Shown here piece by piece: positions 18,641 through 24,786 of a DNA stretch of 37,066 bases. The position numbers and the translations under genes are program-made. Every line of letters begins with the position of its first letter. Position 1 is the stretch's first letter. The notes under the pieces are model-generated. The model saw only the letters and a list, made by a program, of their open reading frames with translations, had not been told where the DNA came from and did not search any database. This stretch comes from Kiritimatiellia bacterium (GTDB lineage: Bacteria; Verrucomicrobiota; Kiritimatiellia; RZYC01), in assembly GCA_028708815.1 (NCBI GenBank), contig JAQVYB010000018.1:1-37066 (forward strand), read 5' to 3'.

Positions 18641-18840
18641 ATTCCTCGCTCCCTTCTTCTTAATTTACTGCAATCGGAATGCTTGCACCGACCATTCCAA
18701 ACAGTAGACCGAAAAACTGTGCTTTGTGCAATCACTTATCTCTTTCGAGTTGGATTTTTGCAGGGATGTGTTCTGAAAAGAGTTGTCAGGCGTGATAGGA
18801 GCGGTAGTATGCGCGCTCACGACATCGGTATGGAGAACGC
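18641..18840. other. Divergent intergenic region, HEAT protein / iorA
   Basis: These 200 bases lie between two divergent genes. The iorA side holds a reasonable sigma-70 type promoter (listed separately). The opposite side has no convincing promoter, and I see no gene or repeat. Confidence 0.4.
18783..18810 (+). promoter_or_regulatory. Probable sigma-70 type promoter for iorAB
   Basis: TTGTCA (18783-18788; five of six consensus bases) is followed after 16 bases by TAGTAT (18805-18810; four of six). The predicted start is about 25 bases before the iorA ATG, whose Shine-Dalgarno GGAG is at the right distance. Confidence 0.45.
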
Positions 18841-20424
18841 ATGATGAAAAAACAAAAGAAACAGCTTATGCTAGGCGATGAAGCCATCGCGCAGGGTGCT
18901 TTAGATGCGGGTATTTCCGGGGTCTACGCTTATCCCGGAACACCTTCGACGGAGATTACGGAATACATTCAGTCCTCTGCGGAAGCCGCCGGGCGAGGCG
19001 TACACCGCGAGTGGAGTTCCAACGAAAAAACGGCCATGGAGTCGGGCCTGGGTATGGCTTATGCCGGCCGGCGGGTGCTGGTGTGCATGAAGCATGTGGG
19101 GCTGAATGTGGCGGCAGATGCCTTTGTCAATGCCGCCATAACGGGCGTTCAGGGTGGGCTGGTGGTCGTGGTGGCGGATGATCCCTCCATGCACTCCAGT
19201 CAGAATGAACAGGACTCGCGGTACTATGCCGATTTTGCGGGAATCCCCTTTTTAGAACCGCGCAGTCAGCAGGAAGCCTATGATATGATGGCGCATGCCT
19301 TCAACCTGTCTGAACAATCCCGCTTGCCCGTATTGATGCGCATTACCACGCGTCTGGCTCATTCCCGAGCCGATGTGGCACGGGGTGAACCCCGACCGGA
19401 GAACCCGCTCAATCCACCCAGCGATCACCGGCAATTCACACTTCTCCCAGCCAATGCGCGACGTAATTATCAGGCGTTGCTTGATCGACAGGCCGAACTG
19501 CTATCTCTTTCGGAAACGTCCCCTTTCAACACATGGCAGCCTGGCGGCGAACCATCGCTGGGGATCATTGCTTCAGGTCTGGCCGGAAATTATCTCGATG
19601 AAGTTTCGCCGGGCGATCACCCGGTGGTCTATATCCGCCAGTATCCCGTACCTGTCGCTTTGGTGACGGCCCTGTATGAATCGTGTGATGAATTATTGGT
19701 GATTGAAGAGGGGGCTCCTTTTATTGAAAACAAGCTCGTTGGGCTGCTCGGTGAGCACAAGCCCGTGCATGGGCGCCGCACCGGCGCCCTGCCGCAGACG
19801 GGCGAACTCACGCCCGACCTTGTCCGCGCCGCCATGCAGGGAAAATCGGTGTCGCCACGCGCCGTCCTGGATCTGGTCCATCCGCGTCCCCCGCAGCTTT
19901 GTAAAGGATGCCCACACATTGACACGTATCTCTTTCTCAACGCTGCGCTGGAAGAGCATCCGGCGGCCAGGGTCTTTTCCGATATCGGGTGCTATACGCT
20001 GGGGGCTCTCCCGCCCTTTGAGTCTATTCACACCTGTGTGGATATGGGGGCCTCCATCACCATGGCTAAAGGCGCCTCCGATGCGGGACTGCGTCCCGCA
20101 TTGGCCGTCATAGGGGATTCCACCTTCACGCATTCCGGTATGACGGGGCTGCTTGATGCCGTGCATGAGAACACGCCCTTTACCGTGTTGATTCTCGATA
20201 ACGATACCACGGGTATGACGGGGCAGCAGGTTTCCATGGCGACTGGAAGACTGGAACAGATTTGTCTCGGACTGGGGGTTGCCGAAGAACACCTTCGCAT
20301 CGTGGTGCCTCTGAAAAAGAATCACGAGGCGAACATGGCGGTGCTGCGGGAGGAAATTGGTTATGCCGGTGTTTCGGTGATTATTTCGCGTCGGGCCTGT
20401 GTGCAGATTAAACGGAGAGTATAG
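18841..20424 (+). CDS. iorA: Indolepyruvate ferredoxin oxidoreductase, alpha subunit
   Basis: IorA is the thiamine-diphosphate subunit that oxidatively decarboxylates aryl pyruvates (from Trp, Phe, Tyr) to acyl-CoA with ferredoxin as electron acceptor, a cytoplasmic and usually anaerobic reaction. The N terminus (GDEAIAQGALDAGISGVYAY, then PGTPSTEI) is the pyrimidine-binding domain. The cluster LCKGCPH lies near residue 354, and the ThDP site is GDSTFTHSGMTG with the following NDTTGMTG. At 527 residues it stops right after the ThDP domain (IISRRACVQIKRRV). It lacks the C-terminal tandem 4Fe-4S ferredoxin domain of longer IorA proteins such as archaeal ones. GGAG lies five bases before the ATG. 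iorB follows after three bases. Confidence 0.93.
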   Translation: MMKKQKKQLMLGDEAIAQGALDAGISGVYAYPGTPSTEITEYIQSSAEAAGRGVHREWSSNEKTAMESGLGMAYAGRRVLVCMKHVGLNVAADAFVNAAITGVQGGLVVVVADDPSMHSSQNEQDSRYYADFAGIPFLEPRSQQEAYDMMAHAFNLSEQSRLPVLMRITTRLAHSRADVARGEPRPENPLNPPSDHRQFTLLPANARRNYQALLDRQAELLSLSETSPFNTWQPGGEPSLGIIASGLAGNYLDEVSPGDHPVVYIRQYPVPVALVTALYESCDELLVIEEGAPFIENKLVGLLGEHKPVHGRRTGALPQTGELTPDLVRAAMQGKSVSPRAVLDLVHPRPPQLCKGCPHIDTYLFLNAALEEHPAARVFSDIGCYTLGALPPFESIHTCVDMGASITMAKGASDAGLRPALAVIGDSTFTHSGMTGLLDAVHENTPFTVLILDNDTTGMTGQQVSMATGRLEQICLGLGVAEEHLRIVVPLKKNHEANMAVLREEIGYAGVSVIISRRACVQIKRRV

Positions 20425-20427
20425 ACG

Positions 20428-21021
20428 ATGAAATGTGATATTGTATTGGCAGGAGTTGGTGGCCAGGGCATTCTTTCCATTGCCGCGGTGCTGGGGCGTG
20501 CGGCTCTCGAACAGGGGCTCCATATCAAACAGGCCGAGGTGCATGGCATGGCCCAACGCGGCGGGGCGGTGCAGTCGCACTTCCGCATGTCTGCGGAGGC
20601 GGTGGCCTCGGACGTCATTCCTTTCGGTCAGGCGGACCTGATTCTTTCCATGGAGCCGATGGAGGCACTGCGTTATCTTCCCTGGCTCAAGAAGGAGGGG
20701 TGGGTGGTATCCAACAACCAGCCCGTCGATAACATTGCAGCGTATCCCGATTTGACGTCCGTGCACGCGGCTTTGCAGGCGCTGCCGCATCACCTGTTGT
20801 TTGATGGGGTTTCCGTGGCCACCGAATATGGCTCGTCGCGGGCCCTGAATATGGCGATGCTTGGAGCGGCATCCCCCTTTGTTCCGCTTGCCGTGGAGGT
20901 GGTTGAACAGTCCATTCGCGAACAGTTTGCACATAAAGACGGCCAGGTCATCCAGGCCAATCTGGATGTCTTTCGTGCCGCCCGCGCACTGGCCCTGCAA
21001 AATATGCCACAAACCGCTTGA
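20428..21021 (+). CDS. iorB: Indolepyruvate ferredoxin oxidoreductase, beta subunit
   Basis: This is the 197-residue gamma-type subunit of 2-oxoacid:ferredoxin oxidoreductases, partner of IorA. The N terminus shows the conserved AGVGGQGILSIAAVLGRAA, then EVHGMAQRGGAVQSHFR, which is diagnostic for this family. It begins three bases after the iorA stop, with GGAG overlapping the end of iorA, so the two are translationally coupled. Together they would feed aromatic amino-acid breakdown, or run in reverse for aryl-pyruvate synthesis, in an anaerobe. No dedicated aminotransferase or acyl-CoA ligase is adjacent. Confidence 0.95.
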   Translation: MKCDIVLAGVGGQGILSIAAVLGRAALEQGLHIKQAEVHGMAQRGGAVQSHFRMSAEAVASDVIPFGQADLILSMEPMEALRYLPWLKKEGWVVSNNQPVDNIAAYPDLTSVHAALQALPHHLLFDGVSVATEYGSSRALNMAMLGAASPFVPLAVEVVEQSIREQFAHKDGQVIQANLDVFRAARALALQNMPQTA

Positions 21022-21073
21022 TTTTAAAAAACGCGGGGAGTAATACCGTACCGGTTTTTACGAACAAACGGAT

Positions 21074-21149
21074 GGATGCGTAGCTCAGTTGGCAGAGCAG
21101 CGGACTCTTAATCCGCGGGTCGTGGGTTCGATCCCCTCCGCATCTACCA
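21074..21149 (+). tRNA. tRNA-Lys (anticodon CTT)
   Basis: A 76-base cloverleaf with encoded CCA. The acceptor stem GGATGCG pairs with CGCATCT (G-T at the first pair). The D-arm is GCTC/GAGC, and the anticodon stem GCGGA/TCCGC holds the loop CTCTTAA, giving anticodon CTT (Lys, AAG). The T-arm GTGGG/CCCTC has one T-T mismatch at its second pair; the T-loop is TTCGATC. A strong terminator follows within a few bases. Confidence 0.96.
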
Positions 21150-21154
21150 TCTCA

Positions 21155-21179
21155 AGCCCCTCGAAAGAGGGGCTTTTTT
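21155..21179 (+). terminator. Intrinsic terminator after tRNA-Lys
   Basis: The eight-pair stem AGCCCCTC / GAGGGGCT has a GAAA tetraloop and is directly followed by a run of T, a textbook factor-independent terminator. It ends the tRNA-Lys (and perhaps iorAB) transcript. Confidence 0.93.
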
Positions 21180-21298
21180 ATTCTTCAACAAATCGTGCCC
21201 TGCATGCATTGTGTGAGGATTCCTCCTCCCCGCAGATTTTCCCCACTCGCTGCTTTTTTCGCCGCGAAAGAACGACCGGGGCACAAAAGGGTTGTTAT

Positions 21299-21781
21299 TC
21301 AGTCGGTAGGCTGTTCGCGGAGTTGGTCCCAGACCTCTTCGAGGGCCTGTGGGATGACGCGCGTTTCGCCGAAAACCGGCATGAAATTCGTGTCGCCGCT
21401 CCAACGCGGCACCACATGCAGGTGCACGTGATCCTTGAGCCCGGCGCCGGCCACCTCGCCCAGGTTGATGCCGATGTTGAACCCGTGTGGATGCATCATG
21501 CGGGAAAGGCATGAGGTACACCACGCCGCAAGATTCAGCATTTCGGTGCGCTCCTCCCGGGACATACTTTCGAGATCCGGAAGGTGGCGGTAAGGCGCCA
21601 CCATCAGATGGCCGTTGGTATAGGGATAGCGGTTTAGGATGACTGCGCAGGTTTCTCCCCGCCGGGCAATCAGGTTTTTTCGGTCCTCGTCTCGGCTGAA
21701 TGCCTCGCACATAAAGCACCCCGCGGAGGTGTTGTTGCGGATATAATCCATTCTCCAAGGCGCCCAAAGCTGTTTCGTCAT
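21299..21781 (-). CDS. HIT family nucleotide hydrolase/phosphorylase
   Basis: This is a 160-residue histidine-triad protein. The N terminus MTKQLWAPWRMDYIRN and the CFMC pair (about residues 22-25) match the branch that includes Ap4A phosphorylase-like and FHIT-like bacterial proteins. The triad is visible as HVHLHVVPRW near residue 116; its middle His forms the nucleotidyl intermediate in this family. The likely role is hydrolysis or phosphorolysis of dinucleoside polyphosphates or AMP conjugates in the cytoplasm. I start at 21781, where GGAG lies nine bases upstream and the family N terminus begins; the longer open frame is not supported. It lies between two tRNA genes, on the opposite strand. 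Confidence 0.92.
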   Translation of the reverse strand: MTKQLWAPWRMDYIRNNTSAGCFMCEAFSRDEDRKNLIARRGETCAVILNRYPYTNGHLMVAPYRHLPDLESMSREERTEMLNLAAWCTSCLSRMMHPHGFNIGINLGEVAGAGLKDHVHLHVVPRWSGDTNFMPVFGETRVIPQALEEVWDQLREQPTD

Positions 21782-21891
21782 TGTCGATCTCTCCAAAGGG
21801 GTGTGTGTATCAGCCCTCAATGAAGCAGCAATCCTCCTGAAAATCAAGTTTCTACAACGGATTGCCGGAGGAAAAAAATAGGCACTGAAGA

Positions 21892-21920
21892 TTGACAAGA
21901 GAGGGCCAAGCCGATATAGA
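21892..21920 (+). promoter_or_regulatory. Sigma-70 type promoter for tRNA-Ala
   Basis: A perfect TTGACA (21892-21897), a 17-base spacer and TATAGA (21915-21920) lie about 36 bases before the tRNA-Ala gene. Spacing and position are ideal for a stable-RNA promoter. Confidence 0.75.
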
Positions 21921-21955
21921 GGGCGCGTTTTATATGACATGACTCGGTGGATTTC

Positions 21956-22031
<76 letters not shown>

Positions 22032-22036
22032 TCTCC

Positions 22037-22072
22037 AAAGGTTCCAGTCCGTACGGATCGGAACCTTTTTTT
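22037..22072 (+). terminator. Intrinsic terminator after tRNA-Ala
   Basis: The outer stem AAAGGTTCC / GGAACCTTT encloses an inner perfect palindrome TCCGTACGGA and is followed by a run of seven T. This is a strong terminator five bases after the CCA end. Confidence 0.9.
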
Positions 22073-22363
22073 GTGATTCTGGAATGGAGTTTTCGCACCA
22101 GGTATCGCCTCATATAGAGCCGACGCTACAACATCGTAGGGTTCGTCCTATAGAGCCGACAAGGGGAAGAGTTTTTCACGCAGAGCACCCGGATGCGGAA
22201 GTGTATGCAGGAAGGGAAATGCCACAAAGGTCTCCAGTCTATGGTCTCCGGTCTATGGTCTCCGGTCTTCAGTCTTCAGTCTATGGTCTCCGGTCTTCGC
22301 CCTTCGATGGATGATTCGTTGTTTTTGATCGTTTAGATACTTCTGAAAATCCCTTAACGAGCC
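22073..22363. other. Noncoding repeat-bearing gap
   Basis: No gene is visible between the tRNA-Ala terminator and the next promoter. A 12-base direct repeat (TATAGAGCCGAC) occurs at 22113-22124 and 22149-22160. A heptamer array follows at 22230-22299. The stretch looks like a landing zone for short repeats. Confidence 0.55.
22230..22299 (+). repeat. Degenerate GTCTNNN heptamer array (10 units)
   Basis: There are ten consecutive seven-base units, all beginning GTCT. In order the last three bases are CCA, ATG, CCG, ATG, CCG, TCA, TCA, ATG, CCG, TCG. An eleventh degenerate unit (CCCTTCG) follows. The period is exactly seven with no slips. It resembles heptanucleotide short tandem repeats known from some other bacteria. 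A related array in the opposite orientation starts at 37033. Confidence 0.9.
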
Positions 22364-22392
22364 TTGACAATTTGCCGCTCCAAATCTATATA
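22364..22392 (+). promoter_or_regulatory. Sigma-70 type promoter for the PEP-CTERM gene
   Basis: A perfect TTGACA (22364-22369), a 17-base spacer and TATATA (22387-22392) fit a housekeeping promoter. The start would be near 22399, giving a leader of about 60-95 bases depending on which start codon is used. Confidence 0.7.
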
Positions 22393-22494
22393 TACCTGTG
22401 AGGTAATGGATTTACGAGTCACATTCTGTGCTTGGCATGGTTGGGATGCATACGTGGTATGAGGCTTGCTGAGAGCAGTAACTGGAAGCCGGTT

Positions 22495-23184
22495 ATGAAA
22501 AACAGGAACACCAGAATGCGGGGGGGCTGGACGGCGGGGCTACTCGCTGCGGCAATGCTGTGTCTACTGGTCCCGGTGACCAAGGGGGCGATTGTCACCA
22601 TGTATCTCTATACCCAGTACAACTCGGAGTTGGATTACGATAAAGTCATCGGAGGCGATGGAGACCCACTCTCCGATGGTTCCTACGTCATGGTGCTCGG
22701 CAACAATACCGGTGTTAGAGATCCCTTGGTGACGTTTGGCGGTACCAATCTGATGTCCGAGGTGGAGAACGATATCCTTCTTGGGACGTTTACGATGAAC
22801 ACGTGGGGTACGGATGGGGGCTGGATCGATGCCGGACCGTTCTTCTTTGATTCTGCCGACGTGAAGTATGTCTATCTCTACTTTTTTGACACACATTCGT
22901 TTCCGGTGGAGGGCGTAACACCTTGGGGATATTCGGCTGTGCTCAGCGTAACCAATTATGATGTTGACATGAAATACATCGAAGTGGATGTGTCGGGAGG
23001 AAGCGATATATACATGCACGCGACCAATAATTTTGTGGTTATTCCGGAACCTGGCACCGGAAGTCTGTTGATCTTTTTCCTTGGTATGGGCCTTGTGGGC
23101 ATGCCGGGATTGTTGAAAATTTGCGCCAGGAAAGAGCCACACCCCGGGGGGGGAGGTCAAGGAGGCTCCTATGATTCAGTATAA
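22495..23184 (+). CDS. PEP-CTERM sorted exported protein
   Basis: A 229-residue exported protein of unknown function. Residues 1-29 are a signal peptide (MKNRNTRMRGGW, then TAGLLAAAMLCLLVPVTKG). The C terminus carries a PEP-CTERM signal at about 181-212: IPEPGTGSLL, a hydrophobic helix and a basic stretch (KICARK). In that system the tail is processed by an exosortase during export to the envelope. The mature domain is beta-rich with many Tyr/Asp residues and no known motif. Oddly, 17 residues (Gly-rich, QGGSYDSV) follow the basic stretch, where such proteins usually stop. They are read through a run of eight G. Its end overlaps the next gene by 14 bases. Upstream in-frame starts exist at 22459 (ATG) and 22432 (TTG). 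Confidence 0.82.
   Translation: MKNRNTRMRGGWTAGLLAAAMLCLLVPVTKGAIVTMYLYTQYNSELDYDKVIGGDGDPLSDGSYVMVLGNNTGVRDPLVTFGGTNLMSEVENDILLGTFTMNTWGTDGGWIDAGPFFFDSADVKYVYLYFFDTHSFPVEGVTPWGYSAVLSVTNYDVDMKYIEVDVSGGSDIYMHATNNFVVIPEPGTGSLLIFFLGMGLVGMPGLLKICARKEPHPGGGGQGGSYDSV
23146..23153 (+). repeat. Homopolymer of eight G
   Basis: Eight consecutive G lie 32 bases before the stop of the PEP-CTERM gene. Losing one G would join this frame to the next gene in frame. Such runs are prone to slippage. Confidence 0.85.
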
Positions 23185-24025
23185 TATAAAAAATTTGTTG
23201 GCTCTGCGGGGGGGATCGCTTCGGCTTTTCTCTTTCCTTGCTTTCCTTTTTCTCCCGTATGCGGTGGTACAGGCCGATGAAAATTCGCTTACGCCGTCCC
23301 TGACTATTGGCGTGAGCGGAAAAATTCTGGATGAATACGGAAATGATCTGATTGGGTCGGCCATGATCGAGCCCTCGCTGTGCGACTTGGTGCAGATTCT
23401 GTGGGCCACTAACGGCATTTTCCCCCCTAATGAAGACGGGACGCCTGATGAACAGAATCCGGTGCTGCAATCGGCGTTTATCGGCAGTGAAACCTGCCTG
23501 GGACTGAATAGTCCATCGATCTTTGCTTTGACCATCCTTGGGGGCGGGCTAATCAATCCCGAAACCCCCTTCTTCGTTCGGGTATACAACGCCTCAACGA
23601 CCGGGGAAGCCACCTTTTATGCCGATTCTCCGCTGGTCTACAATGAGGCGGATAATTTGGGGCGAGTCATTGTGACCATCCCGGCTACGACACAGGCCGT
23701 TAATCCCGAGTATGCTGCCGGCCTTGATTCCGATGGCGATGGCATGTCGGATGCGGATGAGATAGCCGCCGGAACTCGGCATGATGATCCCAACTCGCTG
23801 CTCTCCGTGCAAATGAGCTATCGAAGCGGCGAGGTTCTTCAGTGGGCCGGCGTTTCGGGAAAAGTCTATTCTGTTCAACAGAACCTGAGTACCCTCACGG
23901 AACCCGAATGGATGGATCTCACCACTGTTACGGCGGAAGCCGACGGGTTGCTCCAGGTTGAGTTCCCGGACAACGACGAGGAGAGGGCCTACTACCGCAT
24001 TCGTTTGGTGACGCAGCCTGACTAG
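23171..24025 (+). CDS. Secreted protein with Ca-loop-like Asp motif
   Basis: A 284-residue protein with a signal peptide (h-region LFSFLAFLFLPYAVV, cleavage near VQA). The middle is beta-rich. Around residues 184-206 it has LDSDGDGMSDADEIAAGT, an Asp-rich loop of the thrombospondin type 3/dockerin kind that binds calcium in known proteins. The last 65 or so residues (WAGVSGKVYSVQQNLSTL to YYRIRLV) resemble a small C-terminal beta domain common in secreted proteins of PVC bacteria. AAGGAGG lies five bases before the ATG, and the gene overlaps the PEP-CTERM gene by 14 bases, so they form an operon. The exact role is unknown; calcium binding is inferred. Confidence 0.85.
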   Translation: MIQYNIKNLLALRGGSLRLFSFLAFLFLPYAVVQADENSLTPSLTIGVSGKILDEYGNDLIGSAMIEPSLCDLVQILWATNGIFPPNEDGTPDEQNPVLQSAFIGSETCLGLNSPSIFALTILGGGLINPETPFFVRVYNASTTGEATFYADSPLVYNEADNLGRVIVTIPATTQAVNPEYAAGLDSDGDGMSDADEIAAGTRHDDPNSLLSVQMSYRSGEVLQWAGVSGKVYSVQQNLSTLTEPEWMDLTTVTAEADGLLQVEFPDNDEERAYYRIRLVTQPD

Positions 24026-24786
24026 CTTCAGGATTGAACGCCTGTTTGAATTTCGGCAGAACGATTCCATGCAAGATCCCGCCATGGGTGCGTAGCAACG
24101 GGGTTGATTTTGTGTGATTTTGGGTTGGGGCGGAATGGTGTTGGGTTGGTTGGACCCGTTGGATTGTTCCGTGGATGTGTATGCAGGGAAAAGAGGCGGG
24201 GCATGCATGAAAAGGAAGGCCGAAAACCCGGGCTTCAGAAAGCGGGAAGGTGTTTTTCCTCGAGTTCGTACACTATTCTTTTCTGAGGCCTTTCCGGGAG
24301 ATCCGTTGTCCCGGGAGTCCACTGCATCTGAGATGCACCCCCGAGCATCAAAAAGCAATACACTCGTCGGCTATAGCCTGTCCCGACGCAGCTCGGGAAG
24401 ATGGCTACGTGCGTGGCGCGGACCTCCAAGGCCGGAATGCTCCTTGAGAGGAAGGCCACGGACTGGAAGCCCATGCTGCGACGGAAGACCACTCGCGGAA
24501 ATTTCGTGCCACGTAAAAACCTGCGCTGCATCCCATTTTTTTCTTTCCCATCCGCTTCGTTTCAGGGAGAATGAAGAAGAATATGAAAGTAGAAAAAGTT
24601 GATCGGTGCTTTGATCAGAGGGCTTGGCATACCAACTTGCAGCATAATGGGCAGAGAGGAGTGCCTGACACGCAATGGGACCGATGCGTTCGCATGGGTT
24701 GACCTCGGGCTTGGATGCATGGGCCGAATAACAGTTTAAGCTGGTACGGGAACGAGAGGGTGACCGGAAATATGGGGAATAAGACC
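24026..24786. other. Noncoding repeat-rich region before the giant gene
   Basis: About 760 bases without a convincing gene, though several frames stay open by chance. It holds copy 1 of a ~128-base dispersed element (24356-24484) and short dyads. A possible but imperfect sigma-54-like sequence lies near 24624, with GG-GC spacing of 11 rather than 10. No clear promoter for the giant gene is visible. Confidence 0.5.
24356..24484 (+). repeat. Dispersed ~128-bp element, copy 1
   Basis: It shares with copy 2 (24993-25120) the ordered blocks ATAGCCTGTCCCG, CGCAG-TCGGGAAG, a GTGGCG-GGAC-TCCA block and a GCCCAT block near the end, in the same orientation. Spacing is nearly equal throughout. Translated in any one frame the two copies also look alike. 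The conservation is at DNA level with many substitutions, so copy 1 looks like an older copy. Confidence 0.7.

Noticed and set aside
22230..22299. CRISPR array
   Set aside because: Units are seven bases with no spacers and no cas genes are nearby; it is a short tandem repeat.
24114..24602. 162-codon plus-strand ORF before the giant gene
   Set aside because: It overlaps dispersed element copy 1, has Arg/Ser/Pro-rich low-quality composition and no recognisable domain.
24624..24640. Sigma-54-like sequence TGGCAT...TTGCA before the giant gene
   Set aside because: The GG to GC spacing is 11 rather than 10 bases and the -24 box is imperfect; sigma-54 is strict about spacing.
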